This document shows positions 49,601 through 63,300 of a stretch of DNA of 64,000 bases, in pieces. Both the position numbers and the translations under genes were made by a program. The notes under the pieces were generated by a model that made no database searches, was not told the DNA's origin, and saw nothing but the letters and a program-made list of their open reading frames with translations. Source of the stretch: Apostichopus japonicus (lineage: Eukaryota; Echinodermata; Holothuroidea; Aspidochirotida; Stichopodidae); contig NC_092579.1 in assembly GCF_037975245.1 (NCBI RefSeq), positions 13,438,678-13,502,677 of the forward strand. Reading direction: 5' to 3'. The stretch's first letter is position 1. Each line of letters starts with the position of its first letter.

Positions 49601-51690
49601 CAGCTACTGCACACAAATAAGGGGTGTATACATTAAAATATAAGTAATGATGTTTTGATGGTACCATCTACCGCACACAAATAAAGAGGTGTATACAGTA
49701 AAATATATGTAATGATGTATTGATGGTACCAGTAACTGCACACAAATAAAGAGGTGTATACAGTAAAATATACGTAATGATGTTTTGATGGTACCAGCTA
49801 CTGCACACAAATAAGGGGTGTATACATTAAAATATAAGTAATGATGTTTTGATGGTACCATCTACCGCACACAAATAAAGAGGTGTATACAGTAAAATAT
49901 ATGTAATGATGTTTTGATGGTACCAGCTACTGCACACAAATAAAGAGGTGTATACAGTAAAATATAAGTAATGATGTTTTGATGGTACCAGTTACTGCAC
50001 ACAATTAAAGAGGTGTATACAGTAAAATATACGTAATGATGTTTTGATGGTACAAGCTACTGCACACAAATAAAGGGGTGTATAAAGTAAAATTTAAGTA
50101 ATGATGTTTTGATGGTACCAGTTAATGCACACAAATAAAGAGGTGTATACAATAAAATATAAGTAATGATGTTTTGATGTTACCAGTGATTGCACACAAA
50201 TAAAGAGGTGTATAGAGTAAAATATAAGTAATGATGTTTTGATGGTACCAGCTACTGCACACAAATAAGGGGTGTATACATTAAAATATAAGTAATGATG
50301 TTTTGATGGTACCATCTACCGCACACAAATAAAGAGGTGTATACAGTAAAATATATGTAATGATGTATTGATGGTACCAGTAACTGCACACAAATAAAGA
50401 GGTGTATACAGTAAAATATACGTAATGATGTTTTGATGGTACCAGCTACTGCACACAAATAAGGGGTGTATACATTAAAATATAAGTAATGATGTATTGA
50501 TGGTACCATCTACCGCACACAAATAAAGAGGTGTATACAGTAAAATATATGTAATGATGTATTGATGGTACCAGTAACTGCACACAAATAAAGAGGTGTA
50601 TACAGTAAAATATACGTAATGATGTTTTGATGGTACCAGCTACTGCACAAAAATAAGGGGTGTATACATTAAAATATAAGTAATGATGTTTTGATGGTAC
50701 CATCTACCGCACACAAATAAAGAGGTGTATAAAGTAAAATATATGTAATGATGTATTGATGGTACCAGTAACTGCACACAAATAAAGAGGTGTATACAGT
50801 AAAATATACGTAATGATGTTTTGATAGTACCAGCTACTGCACACAAATAAGGGGTGTATACATTAAAATATAAGTAATGATGTTTTGATGGTACCATCTA
50901 CCGCACACAAATAAAGAGGTGTATACAGTAAAATATATGTAATGATGTTTTGATGGTACCAGCTACTGCACACAAATAAAGGGGTGTATACAGTAAAATA
51001 TAAGTAATGATGTTTTGATGGTACCAGTTACTGCACACAATTAAAGAGGTGTATACAGTAAAATATACGTAATGATGTTTTGATGGTACAAGCTACTGCA
51101 CACAAATAAAGGGGTGTATAAAGTAAAATATATGTAATGATGTTTTGATGGTACCAGTTAATGCACACAAATAAAGAGGTGTATACAGTAAAATATAAGT
51201 AATGATGTTTTGATGTTACCAGTGATTGCACACAAATAAAGAGGTGTATAGAGTAAAATATAAGTAATGATGTTTTAATGGTACCAGCTACTGCACACAA
51301 ATAAAGGGGTGTATACAGTAAAATATAAGTAATGATGTTTTGATGGTACCAGTTACTGCACACAATTAAAGAGGTGTATACAGTAAAATATAAGTAATGA
51401 TGTTTTGATGGTACCAGCTACTGCACACAAATAAAGGGGTGTATACAGTAAAATATAAGTAATGATGTTTTGATGGTACCAGCTACTGCACACAAATAAA
51501 GAGGTGTATACAGTAAATGATAAGTAATGATGTTTTGATGGTACCAGTTATTGCACACAAATAAAGAGGTGTATACAGTAAAATATAAGTAATGATGTTT
51601 TAATGGTACCAGTTACTGAACACAAATAAAGAGGTGTATACACTTAAGTATAAGTAATGATGTTTTGACCGTACCAGCTACAATATGAGT
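46697..51690. repeat. 65-bp satellite array, about 77 copies
   Basis: The unit is AATAAAGAGGTGTATACAGT, AAAATATAAGTAATGATGTT, TTGATGGTACCAGTTACTGC and ACACA. It begins exactly at the AATAAA after the small gene's stop. Most units keep the AATAAA hexamer (some read AATTAAAG or AATAAGGG) and a KpnI site GGTACC. From about 49281 units associate in threes (194 bp), and two blocks of four such trimers lie ~1036 bp apart. Minus-strand open frames with YTPLYLCAV-type repeats arise because 3 x 65 is divisible by three; they are not genes. Confidence 0.97.
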
Positions 51691-53034
51691 AATATTATAT
51701 GTGCATGATGTATCAAATATATAACTTGCATTTTGCAAAATGTGTCCAAAAACTTCCTTTTTATGTAATTATTAAATGTTTCTTTGTAAAGTTAGTTTCT
51801 CAGATGAAGTCAAGTTCAAACACCCAAACATTGTTGCATTGATTTTCATCTATACCTTTACACCAAAAAATTACACAAAATGCAGCAACTAAATTGACTA
51901 ATCTTATTATTAATTCGAATGTTTGTGGAATCAATGGAGAAGACCAATTTGTTCCTGTCACATCTATATTGTGTATTCATTTGTAGTATCTCTGGTTTTC
52001 TTCATGACTCTGGTTTTGATTTCAACCATGGTAGACGAACAACTATCATTTTCATTGAATTGAAGAAAACATCACAAAATAAAGGAGCTTTGTTTATCCA
52101 CACTTCCCAGTTTGTTAAAAATTTAACTTGCATATCCTGATTTGCACAATGGTATTTACTGATCCATTCTGTTTCCATTATGCTGTGTTAATAATTACAT
52201 TTCATAATGAGCCACACTTTTTTCATGTAAAAAGCAATGTTTCTCACTTGGCACATAAATTTTTTGTACGTCAAATTGTGTTAAGTGTAGTAAAAGGCCT
52301 TGTATGAATGAAGAAATTGTATGAAAATACATCCTAAAGAAAATAGTTAAAGGCTCTGTGTACTGTGCAGTTTCCTTGAAGAACAGAAAGTGATAACTGA
52401 TGTTAGACAACCCCAGCCCCTGGACATGAACTTCAGCCAGAGAACTTCCACACAGAGAATGGCACAGAAAACACCTAACCCTGGTAATTCCCAACTATCT
52501 TAAACTCATACCCCCTAGCATTTTCTGATCAATTTGGTGGGGCAACTTTATTTGTCTGAGGAGAGAGCTTTTGCATCAAACTGATTTAAAAATGTCCTTT
52601 ATCAGTGATGAACATACTTTGAAAACTGGAAAGCAGGTTTTCAATTGGCCAGGACGCTGCTTACCAGCTGAGCTTTCTTTTATTTTTGTCAGTCTATGGC
52701 TTATTGTACTCCAAGCCCTTTTCATGTTCACAGTGAATGTAGCTGATGTAAGTAAGGTGAAATGGGGTACCCCTCCTATTATTTCTTGGTAGAAGACATC
52801 CGTAAATGTAGCAATTTGCAAATGTTGTTATTGATGCAAAGCATTTCATGTCGCAGTGTGATTTGACACCACTGTCCTCAGGTACGCAATGAGCAAGGAT
52901 ATCTCAGAGGGGGCAAGTGGGGATGTCTCACTCCCCAATCTTGGTAGAAAGTTGAAGGTTTACAGTCTTGTATGAGGCTAATGCCTCCTCACATGACTTT
53001 ACAACTTAACCCCTGGTCATTGGTAACTTGTCAC
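51691..53034. other. Gene-free interval after the satellite
   Basis: About 1.3 kb with no recognised repeat or exon. Short open frames here show no family resemblance. Confidence 0.5.
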
Positions 53035-53330
53035 ACCCACACACCAAAGTGTGCACAATTCAATCAATCTCTCCTGGAGCACCGCAGTGCACCACAACCA
53101 CGTGTCCCACAGGGGACTTCCCATAGGGTGCAGCCACAAACCGGCGCACGCAACTATATTTACAAGTTACCTCGCAGGTCCCCATTTATACACCTGGGTG
53201 AAGAGAGGCAATGGAGATAAAGCGCCTTGCCAAAGGACACAACGCAATGATCTGGCCAGGGCTCGAACCTGTAATCCTTAGATCACAAGTCCACTGCCTT
53301 AACCACTTGACTACAACGCCCTGACAGTAG
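53035..53330 (-). mobile_element. tRNA-derived SINE, well preserved
   Basis: On the minus strand: GGCGTTGTAGTCAAGTGGTT (A-box-like), then GATCTAAGGATTACAGGTTC with GAGCCCTGGCC (B box GGTTCGAGCCC). A body with CTTTATCTCCATTGCCTCTC, CACCCAGGTG and AAATGGGGACCTGCGAGG follows. It is the better copy of the family also seen at 23035. Confidence 0.85.
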
Positions 53331-53826
53331 TTGGAAAATTTGAGTGCCGCAGTCGGAACTTGCCGACTGTCGCACTATAATTTACCTAAGCCTATTCATA
53401 TATTCTTGTGATTGTGAATGGCCTAAAAATTTCGGTTAAGATTGTCCTTTAATCAGTCATATTTACGTTTTCCTTGCCACTTTGAGAAATTGTTTCTCGC
53501 GATCTTTATACTCCACCGTACAAAACTTCGTAAGATTTTGAATACTCTAAAAAAAAAAATGCCTAATAGAACATCTGTACAACGTTCGCCAGCTTCAATT
53601 TGGTTTATCTATGTACTAATTTTGCTATTGGGTGGGATGATCCTATTCGCTAGCAGGCTGGCTTCAAATAAGTTCAGGATATATATGGTCTGTGGAATAC
53701 AATAAAACACTCAATGCTAATCTACGGAAGCTTAAAAGTGCCATCAACAAGGAAAACTTTGCCCCATAAGTTGGACATTTTTCAGTAAATTGTTAAGATA
53801 ACAACAATAGAATCTTATCAAAAATC

Positions 53827-54107
53827 AGGAAAATGTTGGATTGCTCAGTTGCTTTAACTGAGCAATCCAACAATTTTCTGCAAAATGTTTAATTGACAAC
53901 TTATCATACCTCGTCAATTGGACAGTTTGCTGCAAAATGTTCAATTGTTCACTTCATTCCAACTGAGCAATTGGACATTTTTCTGCAAAATGTTTAACTG
54001 ACATCTTATCGTATCTCGTCAACTCAACATTTTCTGCAACATGCTTAATTTTTCACTTAATTCCAAATGCTCAGTTGGAATGAAGTGAACAATTAAACAA
54101 ATTTCAC
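53827..54107. repeat. Complex inverted repeat (foldback) of GAGCAATTGG motifs
   Basis: TTGGATTGCTCAGTT pairs locally with AACTGAGCAATCCAA (53834-53872). Further out, TTGTTCACTTCATTCCAACT (about 53946) pairs with the complement near 54073-54098. Direct repeats of TTTTCTGCAAAATGTTTAA and ATCTCGTCAA alternate between them. Confidence 0.75.
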
Positions 54108-54238
54108 GTAAGTGATGAATAGCCCACCCCTTCCCCAAGAAATAATATTAAGCGCGCTAGGAAAAAGCACTGTATTTTTGGCAATTTACTATGTCGTCAA
54201 ATAATTTGTTGCCAAAAAAAGAGATTTTTTGAGAAAAA

Positions 54239-54330
54239 GTGGTCCGGGAAAGAACGTGGACACAAAAACCAAACTACCGAACGACTGATCCGCTTCCAAC
54301 CCCAGTCCCCTTGCACCGGTACTGTGACTG
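54239..54330 (-). ncRNA. snRNA-like fragment (3' part), at the array boundary
   Basis: Read leftwards it contains AAGGGGACTGGGGTTGG, GGATCAGTCGTTCGGT and a GTTCTTTCCCGG end, matching the 3' part of the element at 24850-25026 in the same orientation. The U2-like 5' part is absent: the similarity stops where the first 857-bp unit starts (TGACTGTTACATTAAC). Confidence 0.45.
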
Positions 54331-57300
54331 TTACATTAACATAGCTTTTGTAGTAGTCTATGTAGCCTTCAAGCAGATAAATTATACTCAGTTGTTTACT
54401 TGCTTAACCAGAGTGATTAATAAGTTTGTGAAGTGAGGGCCAGTGGTACAAATGTATCGAGAAAAAAAGTTGACGGGGACTTTAAAAGGCTGTCCCGGGA
54501 GCAGGAATGGGAGAGATTTCACACCCCTGCCTCTTTACCCTCTGAACAATTATCGAAAATAGAAGGCTTGAAGTAAGCCGGTGTTCATCCATGATCTAGC
54601 ACGGATAGGTTCTCAAATAAGCTACTGTAAAGCTTCTTGATCCTTGGGTAACTAAACTAAACTAATAATTAGCCAGAGTGAATACTGTTATGCTCGAAAA
54701 CTAATAGGGTATTAAAGTCGTCGCAACCCCCGCCCCTACCCACAACGCCCCTGGTAGCTTCCGTTTACCTAATTCCGTAAACGAGACGCTTGGACGTTTC
54801 TGAACAGATGGTTGGGCTAGAGTTACCCACGAAAGAGGGAAAGGGGGAGGGAGGTGAGGTTAGTGCGACCGTGTGAGTAGTTCGAAGTTTTTCAGCCCTT
54901 TCTTTGCGCTTTTATATGTGCCCCTCACAGTCTGATGATATAATAAATAATATTAAACTTATCATAGATTATATTATTGATTATTTTCATTTATCATCAA
55001 AGTTTATTACATATCATATGTTTTGTCCCCGGAGAAATTACTCTACCACTCAATCCTCCCCACCGTTACCATAATGCTGTACTACGAATACATGTTTGTA
55101 TTTCTCCTTAAGGGAAAATTTGCTTATTTCAACGTTAAGGAGAAATACAAGAAACTCGTATCTAATTAGAAAAACAAATTTTGACTGTTACATTAACATA
55201 TAGCTTTTGTAGTAAATAGTCTATGTAGCCTTCAAGCAGATAGCTATACTCAGTTGCTTACTTGCTCAACCAGTGTGAATTTAAGATTGTGAAGTGAGGG
55301 CCAGTGGTACAAATGTATCGAAAAAAGTTGATGGGGACTTTAAAAGGCTGTCCCGGGAGCAGGAATGGGAGAGATTTCACACCCCTGCCTCTTTACCCTC
55401 TGAACAATTATTGAAAATAGAAGGCTTGAAGTAAGCCGGTGTTCATCCATGATCTAGCACGGATAGGTTCTCAAATAAGCTACTGTAAAGCTTCCTGATC
55501 CTTGGGTAACTAAACTAAACTAATAATTAGCCAGAGTGAATACTGTTATGCTCGAAAACTAATAGGGTATTAAAGTCGTCGTAACCCCCGCCCCTACCCA
55601 CAACGCCCCTGGTAGCTTTCGTTTACCTAATTCCGTAAACGAGACGCTTGGACGTTTCTGAACAGATGGTTGGGATAGAGTTACCCACGAAAGAGGGAAA
55701 GGGGGAGGGAGGTGGGGTTAGTGCGACCGTGTGAGTAGATCGAAGTTTTTCAGCCCTTTCTTTGCGCTTTTATATGTGCCCCTCACAGTCTGATGATATA
55801 ATAAATAATATTAAACTTATCATAGATTATATTATTGATTATTTTCATTTATCATCAAAGTTTATTACATATCATATGTTTTGTCCCCGGAGAAATTACT
55901 CTACCACTCAATCCTCCCCACCGTTACCATAATGCTGTACTACGAATACATGTTTGTATTTCTCCTTAAGGGAAAATTTGCTTATTTCGACGTTAAGGAG
56001 AAATACAAGAAACCTGTATCTAATTAGAAATGCAAATTCTGGCATTTACATTAACATGGCTTTTGTAGTAAACAGTCTATGTAGCCTTCAAGCAGATGAC
56101 TATACTCAGATGCTTACTTGCTTAACCAGAGTGATTAATAAGTTTGTGAAGTGATGTCCAGCGGTACAAATGTATCGAGAAAAAAATGACGGGGACTTTA
56201 AAAGGCGGTCCCGGGAGCAGGAATGGGAGAGAATTCACACCCCTGCCTCTTTACCCTCTGAACAATTATCGAAAATAGAAGGCTTGAAGTAAGCCGGTGT
56301 TCATCCATGATCTAGCACGGATAGGTTCTCAAATAAGCTACTGTAAAGCTTCTTGATCCTTGGGTAACTAAACTAAACTAATAATTAGCCAGAGTGAATA
56401 CTGTTATGCTCGAAAACTAATAGGGTATTAAAGTCGTCGCAACCCCCGCCCCTACCCACAACGCCCCTGGTAGCTTCCGTTTACCTAATTCCGTAAAACG
56501 AGACGCTTGGACGTTTCTGAACAGATGGTTGGGCTAGAGTTACCCACGAAAGAGGGAAAGGGGGAGGGAGGTGGGGTTAGTGCGACCGTGTGAGTAGTTC
56601 GAAGTTTTTCAGCCCTTTCTTTGCGCTTTTATATGTGCCCCTCACAGTCTGATGATATAATAAATAATATTAAACTTATCATAGATTATATTATTGATTA
56701 TTTTCATTTATCATCAAAGTTTATTACATATCATATGTTTTGTCCCCGGAGAAATTACTCTACCACTCAATCCTCCCCACCGTTACCATAATGCTGTACT
56801 ACGAATACATGTTTGTATTTCTCCTTAAGGGAAAATTTGCTTATTTCGACGTTAAGGAGAAATACAAGAAACCTGTATCTAATTAGAAATGCAAATTCTG
56901 GCATTTACATTAACATGGCTTTTGTAGTAAACAGTCTATGTAGCCTTCAAGCAGATGACTATACTCAGATGCTTACTTGCTTAACCAGAGTGATTAATAA
57001 GTTTGTGAAGTGATGGCCAGCGGTACAAATGTATCGAGAAAAAAAGTTGACGGGGACTTTAAAAGGCGGTCCCGGGAGCAGGAATGGGAGAGATTTCACA
57101 CCCCTGCCTCTTTACCCTCTGAACAATTATCGAAAATAGAAGGCTTGAAGTAAGCCGGTGTTCATCCATGATCTAGCACGGATAGGTTCTCAAATAAGCT
57201 ACTGTAAAGCTTCCTGATCCTTGGGTAACTAAACTAAACTAATAATTAGCCAGAGTGAATACTGTTATGCTCGAAAACTAATAGGGTATTAAAGTCGTCG

Positions 57301-60300
57301 TAACCCCCGCCCCTACCCACAACGCCCCTGGTAGCTTCCGTTTACCTAATTCCGTAAAACGAGACGCTTGGACGTTTCTGAACAGATGGTTGGGCTAGAG
57401 TTACCCACGAAAGAGGGAAAGGGGGAGGGAGGTGGGGTTAGTGCGACCGTGTGAGTAGTTCGAAGTTTTTCAGCCCTTTCTTTGCGCTTTTATATGTGCC
57501 CCTCACAGTCTGATGATATAATAAATAATATTAAACTTATCATAGATTATATTATTATTTTCATTTATCATCAAAGTTTATTACATATCATATGTTTTGT
57601 CCCCGGAGAAATTACTCTACCACTCAATCCTCCCCACCGTTACCATAATGCTGTACTACGAATACATGTTTGTATTTCTCCTTAAGGGAAAATTTGCTTA
57701 TTTCAACGTTAAGGAGAAATACAAGAAACTCGTATCTAATTAGAAATGCAAATTTTGACTGTTACATTAACATATATCTTTTGTAGTAAATAGTCTATGT
57801 AGCCTTCAAGCAGATAGCTATACTCAGTTGCTTACTTGCTCAACCAATGTGAATTTAAGATTGTGAAGTGAGGGCCAGTGGTACAAATGTATCGAGAAAA
57901 AAATGACGGGGACTTTAAAAGGCGGTCCCGGGAGCAGGAATGGGAGAGATTTCACACCCCTGCCTCTTTACCCTCTGAACAATTATTGAAAATAGAAGGC
58001 TTGAAGTAAGCCGGTGTTCATCCATGATTTAACACGGATAGGTTCTCAAATAAGCTACTGTAAAGCTTCTTGATCCTTGGGTAACTAAACTAAACTAATA
58101 ATTAGCCAGAGTGAATACTGTTATGCTCGAAAACTAATAGGGTATTAAAGTCGTCGCAACCCCCGCCCCAACCCACAACGCCCCTGGTAGCTTTCCTTTA
58201 CCTAATTCCGTAAACGAGACGCTTGGACGTTTCTGAACAGATGGTTGGGCTAGAGTTACCCACGAAAGAGGGAAAGGGGGAGGGAGGTGGGGTTAGTGCG
58301 ACCGTGTGAGTAGTTCGAAGTTTTCAGCCCTTTCTTTGCGCTTTTATATGTGCCCCTCACAGTCTGATGATATAATAAATAATATTAAACTTATCATAGA
58401 TTATATTATTGATTATTTTCATTTATCATCAAAGTTTATTACATATCATATGTTTTGTCCCCGGAGAAATTACTCTACCACTCAATCCTCCCCACCGTTA
58501 CCATAATGCTGTACTACGAATACATGTTTGTATTTCTCCTTAAGGGAAAATTTGCTTATTTCAACGTTAAGGAGAAATACAAGAAACTCGTATCTAATTA
58601 GAAATGCAAATTTTGACTGTTACATTAACATATAACTTTTTTAGTAAATAGTCTATGTAGCCTTCAAGCAGATAGCTATACTCAGTTGCTTACTTGCTCA
58701 ACCAGTGTGAATTTAAGATTGTGAAGTGATGGCCAGTGGTACAAATGTATCGAGAAAAAAAAGTTGACGGGGACTTTAAAAGGCGGTCCCGGGAGCAGGA
58801 ATGGGAGAGATTTCACACCCCTGCCTCTTTACCCTCTGAACAATTATTGAAAATAGAAGGCTAGAAGTAAGCCGGTATTCATCCATGTTTAACACGGATA
58901 GGTTCTCAAATAAGCTACTGTAAAGCTTCCTGATCCTTGGGTAACTAAACTAAACTAATAATTAGCCAGAGTGAATACTGTTATGCTCGAAAACTAACAG
59001 GGTATTAAAGTCGTCGCAACCCCCGCCCCTACCCACAACGCCCCTGGTAGCTTTCCTTTACCTAATTCCGTAAACGAGACGCTTGGACGTTTCTGAACAG
59101 ATGGTTGGGCTAGAGTTACCCACGAAAGAGGGAAAGGGGGAGGGAGGTGGGGTTAGTGCGACCGTGTGAGTAGTTCGAAGTTTTTCAGCCCTTTCTTTGC
59201 GCTTTTATATGTGCCCCTCACAGTCTGATGATATAATAAATAATATTAAACTTATCATAGATTATATTATTGATTATTTTCATTTATCATCAAAGTTTAT
59301 TACATATCATATGTTTTGTCCCCGGAGAAATTACTCTACCACTCAATCCTCCCCACCGTTACCATAATGCTGTACTACGAATACATGTTTGTATTTCTCT
59401 TTAAGGGAAAATTTGCTTATTTCAACGTTAAGGAGAAATACAAGAAACTCGTATCTAATTAGAAATGCAAATTTTGACTGTTACATTAACATATAGCTTT
59501 TGTAGTAAATAGTCTATGTAGCCTTCAAGCAGATAGCTATACTCAGTTGCCTACTTGCTCAACCAGTGTGAATTTAAGTTTGTGAAGTGAGGGCCAGTGG
59601 TACAAATGTATCGAAAAAAGTTGACGGGGACTTTAAAAGGCGGTCCCGGGGGCAGGAATGGGAGAGATTTCACACCCCTGCCTCTTTACCCTCTGAACAA
59701 TTATTGCAAATAGAAGGCTTGAAGTAAGCCGGTGTTCATCCATGATTTAACACGGATAGGTTCTCAAATAAGCTACTGTAAAGCTTCCTGATCCTTGGGT
59801 AACTAAACTAAACTAATAATTAGCCAGAGTGAATACTGTTATGCTCGAAAACTAATAGGGTATTAAAGTCGTCGCAACCCCTGCCCCTACCCACAACGCC
59901 CCTGGTAGCTTCCGCTTACCTAATTCCGTAAACGAGACGCTTGGACGTTTCTGAACAGATGGTTGGGCTAGAGTTACCCACGAAAGAGGGAAAGGGGGAG
60001 GGAGGTGGGGTTAGTGCGACCGTGTGAGTAGTTCGAAGTTTTTCAGCCCTTTCTTTGCGCTTTTATATGTGCCCCTCACAGTCTGATGATATAATAAATA
60101 ATATTAAACTTATCATAGATTATATTATTGATTATTTTCATTTATCATCAAGTTTATTACATATCATATGATTTGTCCCCGGAGAAATTACCACTCAATC
60201 CTCCCCACCGTTACCATAATGCTGTACTACGAATACATGTTTGTATTTCTCCTTAAGGGAAAATTTGCTTATTTCAACGTTAAGGAGAAATACAAGAAAC

Positions 60301-63300
60301 TCGTATCTAATTAGAAATGCAAATTTTGACTGTTACATTAACATATAACGTTTTTAGTAAATAGTCTATGTAGCCTTCAAGCAGATAGCTATACTCAGTT
60401 GCTTACTTGCTCAACCAGTGTGAATTTAAGATTGTGAAGTGATGGCCAGTGGTACAAATGTATCGAGAAAAAAAAGTTGACGGGGACTTTAAAAGGCGGT
60501 CCCGGGAGCAGGAATGGGAGAGATTTCACACCCCTGCCTCTTTACCCTCTGAACAATTATTGAAAATAGAAGGCTAGAAGTAAGTCGGTATTCATCCATG
60601 TTTAACACGGATAGGTTCTCAAATAAGCTACTGTAAAGCTTCCTGATCCTTGGGTAACTAAACTAAACTAATAATTAGCCAGAGTGAATACTGTTATGCT
60701 CGAAAACTAACAGGGTATTAAAGTCGTCGCAACCCCCGCCCCTACCCACAACGCCCCTGGTAGCTTTCCTTTACCTAATTCCGTAAACGAGACGCTTGGA
60801 CGTTTCTGAACAGATGGTTGGGCTAGAGTTACCCACGAAAGAGGGAAAGGGGGAGGGAGGTGGGGTTAGTGCGACCGTGTGAGTAGTTCGAAGTTTTTCA
60901 GCCCTTTCTTTGCGCTTTTATATGTGCCCCTCACAGTCTGATGATATAATAAATAATATTAAACTTATCATAGATTATATTATTGATTATTTTCATTTAT
61001 CATCAAAGTTTATTACATATCATATGTTTTGTCCCCGGAGAAATTACTCTACCACTCAATCCTCCCCACCGTTACCATAATGCTGTACTACGAATACATG
61101 TTTGTATTTCTCCTTAAGGGAAAATTTGCTTATTTCAACGTTAAGGAGAAATACAAGAAACTCGTATCTAATTAGAAATGCAAATTTTGACTGTTACATT
61201 AACATATAGCTTTTGTAGTAAATAGTCTATGTAGCCTTCAAGCAGATAGCTATACTCAGTTGCCTACTTGCTCAACCAGTGTGAATTTAAGTTTGTGAAG
61301 TGAGGGCCAGTGGTACAAATGTATCGAAAAAAGTTGACGGGGACTTTAAAAGGCGGTCCCGGGGGCAGGAATGGGAGAGATTTCACACCCCTGCCTCTTT
61401 ACCCTCTGAACAATTATTGCAAATAGAAGGCTTGAAGTAAGCCGGTGTTCATCCATGATTTAACACGGATAGGTTCTCAAATAAGCTACTGTAAAGCTTC
61501 CTGATCCTTGGGTAACTAAACTAAACTAATAATTAGCCAGAGTGAATACTGTTATGCTCGAAAACTAATAGGGTATTAAAGTCGTCGCAACCCCCGCCCC
61601 TACCCACAACGCCCCTGGTAGCTTCCGTTTACCTAATTCCGTAAACGAGACGCTTGGACGTTTCTGAACAGATGGTTGGGCTAGAGTTACCCACGAAAGA
61701 GGGAAAGGGGGAGGGAGGTGGGGTTAGTGCGACCGTGTGAGTAGTTCGAAGTTTTTCAGCCCTTTCTTTGCGCTTTTATATGTGCCCCTCACAGTCTGAT
61801 GATATAATAAATAATATTAAACTTATCATAGATTATATTATTGATTATTTTCATTTATCATCAAGTTTATTACATATCATATGATTTGTCCCCGGAGAAA
61901 TTACCACTCAATCCTCCCCACCGTTACCATAATGCTGTACTACGAATACATGTTTGTATTTCTCCTTAAGGGAAAATTTGCTTATTTCAACGTTAAGGAG
62001 AAATACAAGAAACTCGTATGTAATTAGAAATGCAAATTTTGACTGTTACATTAACATAGCTTTTGTAGTAAATAGTCTATGTAGCCTTCAAGCAGATAGC
62101 TATACTCAGTTGCTTACTTGCTCAACCAGTGTGAATTTAAGATTGTGAAATGAGGGCCAGTGGTACAAATGTATCGAGAAAAAAAGTTGACGGGGACTTT
62201 AAAAGGCGGTCCCGGGGGCAGGAATGGGAGAGATTTCACACCCCTGCCTCTTTACCCTCTGAACAATTATTGAAAATAGAAGGCTTGAAGTAAGCCGGTG
62301 TTCATCCATGGTTTAACACGGATAGGTTCTCAAATAAGCTACTGTAAAGCTTCTTGATCCTTGGGTAACTAAACTAAACTAATAATTAGCCAGAGTGAAT
62401 ACTGTTATGCTCGAAAACTAATAGGGTATTAAAGTCGTCGCAACCCCCGCCCCTACCCACAACGCCCCTGGTAGCTTCCGTTTACCTAATTCCGTAAACG
62501 AGACGCTTGGACGTTTCTGAACAGATGGTTGGGCTAGAGTTACCCACGAAAGAGGGAAAGGGGGAGGGAGGTGGGGTTAGTGCGACCGTGTGAGTAGTTC
62601 GAAGTTTTTCAGCCCTTTCTTTGCGCTTTTATATGTGCCCCTCACAGTCTGATGATATAATAAATAATATTAAACTTATCATAGATTATATTATTGATTA
62701 TTTTCATTTATCATCAAAGTTTATTACATATCATATGTTTTGTCCCCGGAGAAATTACCACTCAATCCTCCCCACCGTTACCATAATGCTGTACTACGAA
62801 TACATGTTTGTATTTCTCCTTAAGGGAAAATTTGCTTATTTCAACGTTAAGGAGAAATACAAGAAACTCGTATCTAATTAGAAATACAAATTTTGACTGT
62901 TACATTAACATATAGCTTTTGTAGTAAATAGTCTATGTAGCCTTCAAGCAGATAGCTATACTCAGTTGCTTACTTGCTCAACCAGTGTGAATTTAAGTTT
63001 GTGAAGTGAGGGCCAGTGGTACAAATGTATCGAAAAAAGTTGATGGGGACTTTAAAAGGCTGTCCCGGGAGCAGGAATGGGAGAGATTTCACACCCCTGC
63101 CTCTTTACCCCCTGAACAATTATTGAAAATAGAAGGCTTGAAGTATGCCGGTGTTCATCCATGATTTAACACGGATAGGTTCTCAAATAAGCTACTGTAA
63201 AGCTTCTTGATCCTTGGGTAACTAAACTAAACTAATAATTAGCCAGAGTGAATACTGTTATGCTCGAAAACTAATAGGGTATTAAAGTCGTCGCAACCCC

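Noticed and set aside
46525-51363. Long minus-strand open frames with repeating YTPLYLCAV/TIKTSLLIFYCIH peptides (up to 198 codons)
   Set aside because: They are translations of the 65-bp satellite; three units return to the same frame. They have no start context, no splice logic and drift with the repeat, not with protein constraint.
53442-53705. Frame with a hydrophobic stretch (WFIYVLILLLGGMILF)
   Set aside because: A single hydrophobic run in AT-rich DNA; no conserved partner, splice context or family match.
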